From assembly GCA_033557835.1 (NCBI GenBank), contig JAWQRO010000053.1, positions 1 through 64,000 of the forward strand: a stretch of DNA of 64,000 nucleotides, read 5' to 3'. Source of the stretch: Helochares maculicollis. Taxonomy: Eukaryota; Arthropoda; Insecta; Coleoptera; Hydrophilidae. The number at the start of each line of letters is the position of its first letter. Positions within the stretch are counted from its first letter, which is position 1. Below, piece by piece: positions 23,641-34,850 of the stretch. The translations under genes were made by a program, and so were the position numbers. Under the pieces are notes generated by a model. The model saw only the letters and a program-made list of their open reading frames with translations. It did no database searches and had not been told where the DNA came from.

Positions 23641-26600
23641 TGTTAGATCTCAAAATCCACCAAAAGGTTTCAACCATTAAAAGGATGCGGACATCACACA
23701 AATGTATTGATTCTTTGCTGCCCACATGGTAATAACGCAGGTAAAAAACTCAACTTTACATGATTATTGGTCCCAAGAGTGGCTTTGATTAACCCCAGCA
23801 CATGCACAAATGATGCCAAGAGTTAAATATTTGTTAGTTTTGCATCGACTTCATTTTCCTGGCCATATTTCATGCTTTCATTAAAAGAGATTGTTAAAAT
23901 TGGAATAATTGTTCACCAGTTGAAAAAAACATATGACCCACTTTGATTCCATACCAAAATATTTGTATTGATGAAAGTCTAATCAAAGGACACCACTTCT
24001 TCTGACAATATATACTATCAAAGTATCACCATTTTGGAATAAAATTATTTACCATGTGTTATTGAAAAACTGATTATATGCTACACTTTAATATTTACAC
24101 AAGAGAACCTACAGAAATGACAAGTTTTGACATGTCGATATCAGGTATACGCGTCCCGCTTTATTTTCTAATTATTTGCAAATAAAACAGCGGCACATGC
24201 CACTGTCAAATCACATAGTAAAGTGATGTCCATTATGAACAACAACTTAAAGGTAGGTAAAATTTAAAACAATAGAAGTAAAAACCTACCAGCAATCAAA
24301 TCGCATGATAAATGAAATCTTGAGACTTTTGTCTAAAATGCATACCATCCGATTTCTTCTGTTAAAATTAACCTAAACTCCAGTGAAAAATGTCTTAAAC
24401 CAGTATCCATTCCAGATTTCAATAAATTTATTTGACTCGATTAAAACCTGCACTTAGAGAATTTTAACTAATTTGTATCAAGCAATTGCGGGATAAATAT
24501 AATACATCTCAATAACGCAATCAAGCTGGTAGGGAACGCCTAGAAACTTCCAATTAGCCATTTCGCTTATCAACTAAACAATTTCCAATGTTTCTTCCTG
24601 CAACAGAATCAAATCCGAACGCTACAAAGCGTTGCATTGTAGGCATAATGAAACAAAACAGAAGGTAATCTCTATATATTTGTGAACCCTGCTTCTCTCT
24701 CTCTCTGTTGTATCTTGCTGCGATGCTTCTCAGACCTAAAAAATTTAGTTAAACTTCACCACATCTTTTTAGCATTATAAAATTCAATATTTTTACTGCG
24801 AAATTTTCAGTAATATAAAGCAATAATTGTTTGTGAGCATCGTTTAGTAAAAGAACAAACCTTTTAAAAACAACAGTTTAAAATGCAGCTGAGACTCGTA
24901 TAACAAGCTGCAATTGTGAAACATCTGAAAACAGTTACGCTTGCCAGTAAGAGTCTCTGGTCGTGAACTGATGAATTTTGTTTATGCATTTACATTCATA
25001 CTAGTTGAAGACACTGTCAGCGACGAAAATAAGCCACCGAAGTATAAATAAATTAACACCTATTAGGTCTTGAATTTTTAACTCCCTGTTGCTATTTTTT
25101 AAACAAACATGCCGCGGGCAGATGCTTCTGCGTTTGGAAAATTAATTTCCAGTGGGCGTGTGTACAAACCAATAATATTTCAGCAATTAAATCTGTCTGC
25201 GAGACAGTCGTCGGTTTTGTACGTGTAAATTTGTGTCAGTAGCACACAATTTAAAAATAATTTTATATGTACGTACTTAACACTCCTATAAAAAGCATGC
25301 TGCAACTTGATGGAAGTCATCCTTCAAACATGTGCATTTTCGTCGATTGTTTATCCGTTATGCAGATTGAGCTCATTTGGTATGCAGTGAGATGCATCTG
25401 TCGATTTCTTTACGTTTTCTACCGATTTTTTCGGTAAATATTAGTTTAACGCTCTCTTTTTCTTACTTTTTGTGCTTCTATTGATGAGTGTTTGATTTGC
25501 TTAATAGTGTTTTTCTCTATCTTACACAAAAGGGTATTTATAACAATAAGTATTGTAATTTACTAGAATTATATAATAAAATCATTACCATTTAGGAGTG
25601 GCATGCAGTCTTTACGTGCTTTAACACAGTGATTATGTTTTTCTATAGGTGAAATTAATGCATCACTATTTATGATGTAAGTCTGGGAGGATGTTATCTA
25701 GCAAAAGATGAGGTGTTAACCTCGAAAGAACTTTATGTGCTTTATAGTTGTGAATGCAATTAACTGAATGATTTATGAAATGTTGCGTTACAAAATGGCC
25801 ATCATATTCCAAAATCTCAGTTCATTCAAATTTATGTCCTCATTTTAATTTATAGGCTTGAATTTGAGATCTTTTGTTTTACACAATGGTTTATAAGGCT
25901 TATTTTTGTGAATATGCTTTTTTTGGAAATTTATGGACAAAGCCAATTGAATATTTAAATAAAAATGGTGTTTACTTCGATCTTAATAAAAATACGCCAG
26001 CTTTATGGATGTCCCATAATCCACTTAGTCAATTGAAGATGATATTTGGTATTTACTATAAAAATCCTAACAATTTAGAGGCGTGCAAATGCAAAAAATC
26101 CGTTACAATATGCAAATTGCGGTAAGATTCCGCAGGAAAATATTTAATCCATGATTGTTTGTAGAGCTAACAGTAGGTATGCGAGACAAATAGTTCCCGA
26201 GAGCAATAGTCTTGTAAAACCAAGCAGCATGACCAAATCAGAAGAATGTAAATCTACTCAATTGGCAATAAAATAAAAGTGGCTGCTTGTGTATTTCACA
26301 CTTGATTCAAGTTGGCATAAAAACTGTTGCGTGCTGCACGGTATCGCGCTAAATTTTTAAATCGATGCTAAAATAACTAAAAAGAGTACAGTGCGCCGTA
26401 GAAAATCTAGAAATGCACAACTGGCACACTCTGCAACGGCAGTTATGCAAAATTCTTCAAAAAAGCCTGACCAACTGCTGCTTATTTTAATTCCTCAAAT
26501 ATGTCACATTGAAGACTAAAACTATATAAAATTGTCCCAAAAAACGTAAATAACAAGATTTTAATACACCGCAGCAGAATATTTTTAAACGTGCACTTTA

Positions 26601-27590
26601 ATATCTTGAGATATAAACGACTAAAATGTAACATTTATGGGCAGGATAATGACCCAGCACGCGTAGTAGTTAATTATTTTTTTTACAAGATTAAGGCAAA
26701 CGCTACCCAACATTTCTTTTAAATTCTCGTTTATATTTCAGCAGTAGAATAACTTGAAACCGACTCACAACTCAATTATTTAAGAAGTGACTGATACTTA
26801 ATGTACCACAATAATGTTAAAAACTCGCTTTAGGCTGCCGCCGGGGTATCTTTATCACCTGACATATAAACCTAAACTTTTTTTAAGAACGAAAATAACA
26901 ACTATGCCGCTCACCAACGCCCCTTGTATGAATCACCTAAAGCATATATTACTGTGAAGATAAATCAATGTTTCACTCATTTACTTTAAAGTGAATTCAA
27001 TCACTTGCCTATTCGTATAATCAAACATGTTCTTACTCAAAGATCAAAGACCTAGTATGTGAAATAATTGCCTCAGTACTAATCACTCAAAAAATAATAA
27101 AAAAATGGTTGGCCTAAAAACCATGATCATTGTAATTCTTCCCATTGCAATCAAGTGGCTACAAACGACCTCTCACAAAAGTCAAGTAACCTAGCTGCGA
27201 CGAGTTATAAATCCAAGAGTCACTTAACACTTTATTGCCTGGAATTACAATAATGATCATTTCAAGTCTTTCTTGATGTGTGTGGCGCTCTGAAACATTT
27301 ATTTCTCACACACACATACACTCTATTTACTTTCAATGCACTGTACCAACAAACGTCGGCCAGCAGAACCAGAAATTTCTAACACTCAGACTAAGACATT
27401 TTCTAATTAATATGGAAATGATCTGCTCCTTTAAATTAGTTGTACAAGAGGCCTTAAGTGACTCTTTTATCTATGTGAAAATCTAGCAAATGCCACTCTA
27501 TTTTATGGGTTCCATCTTGAAGCAGCCATAAATATGCAGCTAAACACGATAAGCATAAAATAGCTGTTGACGTAAAAAAAAACGTAATGA

Positions 27591-27655
27591 AGTAAAAAGT
27601 TGCTAATAAAGTAAAAAGTAGCTAATAAATTAAAAAGTAGCTAATAAATTGAAGA
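27591..27655 (+). repeat. 19-bp tandem repeat, about 3 copies
   Basis: agtaaaaagtagctaataa repeated with taaaaagt anchors at 27593, 27612 and 27631. Looser relatives (ctaataaagtaa) continue to about 27725. Confidence 0.8.
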
Positions 27656-28413
27656 AAACCCAATTAATTCTAAAGAGGATACCAAAGAAAAAAGGCGCTA
27701 ATAAAGTAAGGCGGCGGTGATAAAGTATCATGTGACAAGTAAAGCAAACGCCAAGTAATAAATTATCCAATATCGCATGAAGAAAAACTGATTAAAAATC
27801 GCCAGGTAATAAAGCAAATCCGAACATCCAACGAAGGAAATTCCGCTATTGAAGCAAAAACCTAGTTATAACCTAAAACATATCACTAATTAACTAAGAT
27901 GTAGTCATATAAGAAATATCTGATAAATTACAGTGAGTAGCAATATAAAATTTATTCAAGTATAATTTCGATTCAACACATAGTGCGGGCATGGTTTTCT
28001 ACGGTGCAGCATAACTGAAAACACATTGACTCTCCGTCATTTCGCTGCAATGTTCAAATACAAAGTGAATTTTGTTCTTGGGCATCGGCAGTTAGCCGCT
28101 TTGGAATTCCAAATTTTACCGTCTGGTCGGCAAGAACAAGCAGCCATTGATTTCTTCTTTTTCTACATCGATTTACTTGATCAATATTAATCTGTGTCGG
28201 CGGGCAGTCGGACTACTTATGCCCCAACTAGAAACATCAAAAGCACATGATAATATCCATGATGCTAGTTGGCGTCTTGTTCATTTATATTATGATTGAT
28301 AGTTGTATTGTGATTTGAAGTTGTGTAATTTGAGGATAGGAATGTAATTTGTATCGTTGACACACAATGATGTGATACAGATATACTACGAATATCTAAT
28401 CTATACCTCAAGC

Positions 28414-28470
28414 CAAACCTCTCATTTAAATACAAGCCTCGCATTTGAATCCAAACCTCGCGCATAATTG
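28414..28470 (+). repeat. 19-bp tandem repeat, 3 copies
   Basis: caaacctctcatttaaata, caagcctcgcatttgaatc and caaacctcgcgcataattg start at 28414, 28433 and 28452. Confidence 0.75.
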
Positions 28471-29546
28471 AATCTTTTGCTCCATTGACTTATGCACGAT
28501 TCAGTTTATACCTCAACTCTTTCATAAACAATCTGACTACTTCATTGGAATAAACCACGCTTCTTGAATTTAGGAAATGCTAGTACGCAACCATCGAGAG
28601 TTATTAGTTATGCTCATCTTTTAGAGAATTGTAATCCTTTGTCATGTTCTAAGTCCATTGATTTGATTGATAGCTGGGATTATATAAACAAACGATTGTA
28701 ATCTCGCGATTAACTTGTAGAGTAGCATTGCAACTTGTAATATTTGGAGAAAACTCCTTGAGCTAACATTTTCTGGGTGGTCTTGTCATGCCATGTTGCG
28801 TGGGCTGCTTTTTTCTTGCCACTTTCCAACATCAACTATTGTCACGACAGCTTTTGTCTAATAGAGATGATTGAGTAAGCTTTCGCTAAATTCTTAATTG
28901 ATTATATTGCTCATGATATTTATTAATCTTGAAGCGTCGAAGGTGTTTCAAACCTCGCAAACTGCTTTACAATAAGCAAAGTCTATGCAAATTTGTCGTG
29001 AATCTAATTTAGCCAGTAATGAATCCCTAAACTCTGATATCCTTGATTTTGACATTTGATTCATAATCTTCAGATCGCTTTAATCGAAATCTTCGCCAGC
29101 ATCTTAATGACATGTTTTTGAATTCATATCGCATAATACCAGTAATTTGTGTAACACTATAAGAACTTCTACTCAAATTACTGAAACTTTTATTTAGATT
29201 GGCTGAGAACATTTAGCATAATCCCTGGAGGGCCAAGGTTAGTATTTTAGCGTTATGTCACTAAAGCTGTGGAATTATGAAAGCAGAGGCGATTCCAAAG
29301 CTCCAGCCACTAACTCATGGGTTTTTGCGCTAATCAATATGCATTCTTTGTTGCCGGGAATAAACAGCAAACCATTTGGGCTTGTTGTTTGGAGTGTTCA
29401 TTATCGCAGTACATATTAAGTAGCGACTTCTTTATATGTTTGAGGCTAACTCGTTTTTTCGCTTACGTAATTAACGAAACAAAAGCCACCTTCGATTTTC
29501 GCTTTTTGCTTTTATTAATTCAGTTTTGTTTTCTTGTGTGTTTCAG

Positions 29547-29608
29547 ACGAACGAGACGCTATCCAAAAGAAAACCTTTACGAAATGGGTCAACAAACATC
29601 TGAAAAAG
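29547..29608 (+). CDS. shot: shot exon: start of first calponin-homology domain (CH1)
   Basis: A 62-nt exon completing a split Asp codon and then reading [20 protein letters not shown]. This is the first helix of the type-1 CH domain of spectraplakins and plectin, carrying the first actin-binding segment ([11 protein letters not shown]). The acceptor is strong: a T-rich tract followed by tgtttcag at 29539-29546. The donor is AAG|GTAAAA at 29609. The exon enters in phase 1, matching both candidate first exons, and leaves in phase 0, matching 45201 and 51932. A longer open frame that covers the same bases in another phase is only a shadow. Identity is firm at the family level. Beta-spectrin and alpha-actinin have a similar KTFT.W.N.HL helix, but [11 protein letters not shown] with the following exons fits shot best. 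Confidence 0.93.
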
Positions 29609-31801
29609 GTAAAACATCATATTAGTCAGGCTTATAACTCATTGTAGCACATACCCAAGATCATATGTAACGCGCCATATAAGTGCGCTTAACGTGTTAT
29701 TTATTAACGTTTATACCATGTGACGTGGGTTGTTTTTATTTTGTACGCGCATACAAACGCATAGAGCGATGATTTATACTAATTGTCCCTTTGATACTAT
29801 TAATTTAATCGCATAACTGTGGGAATGCTATAAATGCACAAACTTGGAAGTTGCGGGCTTGGCCGTGTTTCTAAATTTAATGGCCATAACTCCGTTTTAA
29901 AAATTAATTCGAGGTTTTATTGACAACTATAAATTCAATCATTAGCCACTATATTTACAATTGGGGCATATCAGGCTTTAATTATTTTATAGAGCTGCTC
30001 ATTTTGAGTCGATTATAAGACAAAAATCAGGATGGGCGTTTTCATTTATGCCAATGAGAAACCAAGCTTAGCGGGTGCAATTTTTTTTATTGTATTTAGT
30101 TTCTTCAACTAAAAATTGTTTTTCGAAATCACACTATCAGAATTAGGATTTCCCAATTACACATCGCCTTTTGGCATAATATACACAAAATAGTAGGGAT
30201 TTATCATTTGGAAGACTCCGGATAATAGATAGATACGAATCTATCATGGAATCTAAATTCCCGCTAATATAATAAGTCTTAGATATATTTCCTAAACGCT
30301 GTTTTCATAGATAAGCCATTTTAATATCAAAATTGAAAAAAATTACTTACTTTTATCCTTTTATTGTTTTCATAGTAACTGTGATTCTAAAAAATCATGT
30401 AGTTCAAGTATTGACAAACAAAAACACTTAGTCGGTACACCGCGTGGTGATTCCAACCACTTTAAAAAGATCCCAGATGTTGATAAGTTCGCAATCTTCA
30501 AAGAGATCACCTTTGTACACATAAACAGAAGAAACATAATGGGCTGCTCCTCGTCCACAACAAATACTATAAATAATATTTGTTGTGTAACAATATCAAA
30601 TTATTAACATTGACAGACGTAATAATTGCATGCTCTATACCATTGGTATTAATCTATAAGCAATAAATTATAATTTATGATTAATTTACATTCCTAGTTG
30701 ACACTGTATTGTCAACGTATGAGCAGGGCATCTAGATAAAAATATACGATATTTACACATTCAACACAAATTAAATATGTGTTAATATTATTTATTTAAC
30801 ATACCGTTTTATTTGCGTTGCTCAAAACTATTTTAAGTGTACACAAATTTAGCGGCCTTGCGATGATTGTCTTCGTATTTTATTTCGAAATGAAAGAACC
30901 AGTTTATAGAATTTTTTTCCTTGTTAACTGCGGGAATTCTGGTAGGACACCCGCAGTTATCAGAAATAAATTTGGTGGCTGAAGACAGAGGCCCGTTTTG
31001 CCTGAAGTTTACGGATTGATATTAATTACGTATATACGTCGTTGATATTTCGGGCTTATTTACCAACAGGTCTTATAAAATACGTAGTCGAAATGACTAC
31101 CCGCACGTACACTAATCGCAGGCAAGTCGCTAAACATACAAATTAGCAAAGGAAACAGAATTGACGGTTACACAAATATTTATGTGTGAGCCATAAGACA
31201 ACTTGCTCATTAGACGACATTATATGCAAATCCATTCTTGGACAATCAAATCGATATTCATCATTTAGCTTTGATCAAAAGATAAAGTTTGGAACCGTGA
31301 CAATATGGCAGGTGCCATGTGTCATGTACTTACTTCATTTCTGCTTGTGGTCTGCATACTGTATCAGAATGCATAAAATTACTGTGAATAATTGTGTAAT
31401 TACTGTTTGCAACAGAGAATTGTGGCATTTCAGAAGGAACGATATGTGTATTTATCTAAAACGCCTGAAGGTTAAGTTGAGTTATGATTGAACACTGCAT
31501 TTAAACTTCTCATGGTATGAACCACACAAAGGCGCAAATGTGTTTATTCTGCATAGACCTAGCTGCCAGATACACAATTTAGCTCATAATTCTTGGAAAA
31601 TTATTGTTTCAACTGATTGTATGAACTCAACAAGCTTAGTGAGTTGCATTACATTTTTTCAAAATATTTTATAAACTGTAAGATTTAGTCTGACTCAGTC
31701 ACATACATTGGAATTACCGACTTTGCAAACTTCTTAAAAGAGCATGCCTTTCAAAGAATATCTTCAGGGCTGATCCTTACTAGATATCGTCACAAGAAGG
31801 C

Positions 31802-31914
31802 ATCTTCATAAACCGAATATAAAACCCAATGTCAAATCAAGGTGCCTCTATTTTTAGATCTTGTGTTTTATTACGAAGCGTTAAATGAATATGAAAAATG
31901 CTACAAGAATTGAA
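31802..31914 (+). repeat. 113-bp direct repeat, copy 1
   Basis: From atcttcata to the end of ctacaagaattgaa this stretch matches 32606-32720 with scattered changes (shared blocks such as aaacccaatgtcaaatcaag and tttttagatcttgt). The two copies bracket the mariner remnant exactly, copy 2 starting right at its TA flank. Confidence 0.8.
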
Positions 31915-32604
31915 TGGGTCTATCACTATGATCTTTAATCAAAACAAGAGCTTAGAGTAGTGTGAACCTGGTTTTTCAGCTTCGAAACGAGTTCGTGTCC
32001 TGAAATTGTCCGAAAAGGTGTTAGCATCAGTTTTTTGGGATTTTGTGCGTCGATTCATCATTATGGATGAGACTTGGGTCTATCGTCGTGATCCTTCATA
32101 ATCTGTTTTTTGGAATGAGAAAGGAATTTCGTTTGTGGCTAACTTTCAAGCTGGTAAACAATAATTCTGAATATAATTGTAACATTTTATACCAACTAAC
32201 AGAAAAATCGTGAAAAAAGACCAGGTTTGCAGAAAGAAAACAATCCTTTTTCATCAGGACAATTCATCTTGTCACAAGAGCATTTTGACAATGGCTAAAA
32301 TCCATGAATTAAAGTTCGAATTGCTGGAGCATCCACCAGATTTGGCTCCTAGCGACTTCCATCTGGTTGCAAACCTAAAAAATTCATTGCGTGGAAAGCG
32401 TTTTTCATCAAATATTGAGGTCATAGCAGATGTGGAAGCGTATTTTGCAGCCCTTACTTATTCCAGGGATGGAATTCATAAATTGGTTACTCGTTGGAAC
32501 AAGTGTGTTGATGCTAAGGGAGACTATACTGAATAATAAAGTGTATTTCAAACCATAAAATTGGGTTTTCTTTATTGAACCGCATAACTTATTGGACAAC
32601 CTAA
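31915..32604 (+). mobile_element. mariner remnant lacking left end
   Basis: Plus-strand transposase of the CTAGGTTG-type mariner family. An open C-terminal part (32210-32536) reads ILFHQDNSSCHKSILTMAKI through LAPSDFHL and ends DAKGDYTE. The HQD and PSD catalytic Asp are kept, but about three residues (YSP) are missing between them. Upstream frames are shuffled: the ETWVY-like block occurs twice (31915-31930 and 32066-32085). The right TIR ends at 32604 (cttattggacaacctaa) next to TA. No left TIR is seen; instead a 113-bp host repeat abuts each side. Inactive. Confidence 0.8.
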
Positions 32605-32605
32605 T

Positions 32606-32720
32606 ATCTTCATAGATCCAATATGAAACCCAATGTCAAATCAAGGTGCGTCTGTTTTTAGATCTTGTCATATTATTTCGCAGCCTTAAATTAATATGAA
32701 AAGTCCTACAATAATTAAAC
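32606..32720 (+). repeat. 113-bp direct repeat, copy 2
   Basis: Second copy of the repeat at 31802-31914, starting directly at the right end of the mariner remnant. Far longer than the 2-bp TA target duplication of mariner, so it must come from a local duplication or recombination rather than from insertion itself. Confidence 0.8.
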
Positions 32721-33586
32721 ATAACCAAGCCAAAATTATCCTCCATAAATAAATCAAGGCATACAGCGGAAAATTCAACTGACACACAGGAACTCAGTCT
32801 CTAGTTTAATCTAAAATAGACCATTCACATTAGGAAGCTTGACATAAAGCCAAATTAACCCCAATTAACTAAATATTTATAAGCGTGCGAATAATTCATT
32901 AGAAACTGCAGTTTACTCTAATTTTATTATATACAATTACTTTTGAACTAATCCTTTGATAACATACTTTATTTATCCGCATTGCATGCAGTTTATCTTG
33001 CTTAAACAAGCCAGTGTTTTATTTTTATATGCCCGTATTGTATAATTTTAATTCTCGCTCGCCAACTTAATTTCCTCCCATCTAGAAAACAGTCGAGCCG
33101 TCTTTGAACAAATTTAGAATGCAGTTTGGAAATGACACAGCCGGCTACTTGAGGAAGAGTGAGGCTGTTGTGCTCTCAAATTTATAACGATACTAAACTT
33201 TTATGAAGCGATGTATTTGTTTTTGTTTGCATTTGGAGATGTGTTTACTACTCCAAACGTTTGATTATTTTTTATAGCAGGTGATTATTAATTTTATTTT
33301 TATAGTCGAATGCGGTATATACCATCCAAATGGCTTCATTAAACCGGACATTATTGCGAGTAATGTTCTTTATATGGAAAGGAAATCATATTTCATTTTG
33401 GGTTTTATAGTCAATTCTTAATCGTTTTTTGTACATAGTCGGCATATGCAACTGTAAGTGGATTAAAAATTATCATTTCATTAATACAGATTATTAAACT
33501 AATTCGATAAATAACATATCTGGTGGTACTCTCTGTCATCCAGACTGCATAGTTAAAAGAACAAAATGAATTGCGTCATAATTCTA

Positions 33587-34850
33587 TTAGGGGACCCGAA
33601 GTAATGTCGTTTTCTTAAGTTAAATTCACACGACTACATTTTTAACAAGTTTTTATTTCTAATCAACAATATATTTACCTTCGTTATCAACAACCATTTG
33701 CCATCTAGTACACAAATTTTCAATGCCGGAGCGGTAAAAATCAAATGATTTTTCTGTAAAATATGTCGAGATAGCTTTTTGGACATCATCAAAATTTTCT
33801 CATTTTTTGCCACTAAGACAATGTTGTAGTGATCGGAATAAATGGTAATCCGAGGGAGCAATATCGGGTGAGTATGTTGAGTGAGGCAGTACCTCCCACC
33901 CCAATTCATTAATTTTGTCTAAAGTCCGTTTTGCACAGTGCGGTCTTGCATTGTCATGTTGCAGAATAACTCCTTTTCTGTTGACAATTGCCGGATACTT
34001 TTCAATCAAAGACCGGTTTATTCGTTCCAGTTGTTCACAATAGACATCTGCATTAACAATTTCTCCAAGTTTTAACACTTTAAAGTGAACAACTCCGCGT
34101 GTATTCCACCAAATATGCAGAAGTGCCTATTTGGGGTGTAAACTCGGCTTTGCAGTAGTTCGTGATAATTCATTTCCGCTGAACCACTGCCTTTTGCGTT
34201 TCGGATTGTCGTACAGGACCCATTTTTCGTCTCCAGTGATTAAGCGATTAAAAACGGATCTGTACGATGCTGTTGCAGCAATACGCTGCACGTGATGGAC
34301 CGGTTGGCTTTATTCTGTTCGGATAGATTATGGGGGACCCAAACACCAGCTCTGCTTATTTTTCCTATCTGCGGCAAATGTTCTTGGATGGTTGACCAAG
34401 GTTGGTTACGGCTGTTTGAAAGTTCCTCAATTGTTTGACATGGATTTGCTTCCACTTTTGCCATTAGCGCGTCGTTATCTAATGTTGTTGGTCTTCCTGA
34501 TCAATGGGCGTCCGAGAGATCAAAATTGCCTGATCTGAACTTGGAGAACCATCTTTAGCATTTTCGCACGTCCAATGCGCTTGGATAAACATCGCCAATG
34601 TTTTTAGTCGCAGCAGTTGCGGTATTACCCTTGCGAAACTCAAAAAGCATAACATGCCGGATATGCTCTTCTGGTATTTGGCTGGCCATTTCACTCCAAA
34701 TTGCAAAAAAAGTCTAATACTTAATTATTCAGAAGCAAATATGATACAATCAAAATCTGTTTGACACGCCTTCCAAGTACATAATGAGCTACCAAATGGC
34801 AATCAAATATCGACAAGCGCAAAAACGACATTACTTTCTGGTCTCCCTAA
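33587..34850 (-). mobile_element. nearly full-length mariner element with TIRs and TA duplication
   Basis: Terminal inverted repeats of about 27 bp: TTAGGGGACCCGAAGTAATG at the left and, inverted, TTAGGGAGACCAGAAAGTAA at the right, both running on to TGTCGTTTT. TA flanks lie at 33585-33586 and 34851-34852. The length of 1264 bp is normal for mariner. It carries one transposase gene on the minus strand (33659-34689). Different TIRs and protein place it in another mariner lineage than the CTAGGTTG elements nearby. Located in the intron between the 29547 exon and the microexon. Confidence 0.93.
33659..34689 (-). pseudogene. mariner transposase pseudogene (DD34D)
   Basis: Reads from MASQIPEEHIRHVMLFEFRK at 34689 to GKYIVD and stop TAG at 33661-33659, about 343 codons, full family length. 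It is cut by four in-frame stops (after VRKC; in the SGRP-like block; after SLHPK; after LSGKK) and one 1-base deletion near DPFL|RLITGDEKW. An N-terminal HTH (NPCQTIEELSNS...PWSTIQEHL) and WVPHNLSEQNK are visible, then the three catalytic Asp: ITGDEKWVLYD, ILQHDNARPHC and SPDIAPSDYHLF, with exactly 34 residues between the last two. So the DDE/D core is preserved but the gene cannot make the protein. Recently dead compared with its neighbours. Confidence 0.92.

Larger units (their letters stand above)
23641..29546 (+). other. shot intron, remainder before CH1 start exon
   Basis: Part of the 10.1-kb intron between 19425 and 29547. Apart from the two 19-bp tandem repeats I see no element. An 83-codon open frame at 25874-26125 ends near a GTAAGA donor but in phase 2, which does not fit the phase-1 CH1 exon. 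Confidence 0.6.

Noticed and set aside
25874..26125. 83-codon frame ending at a GTAAGA donor
   Set aside because: Considered as another shot first exon, but the phase (2) does not fit the phase-1 CH1 exon and it has no upstream support.
29317..29625. 102-codon open frame overlapping the CH1 start exon
   Set aside because: It reads the exon in the wrong phase; the correct phase gives the CH1 helix and matches upstream and downstream exon phases.
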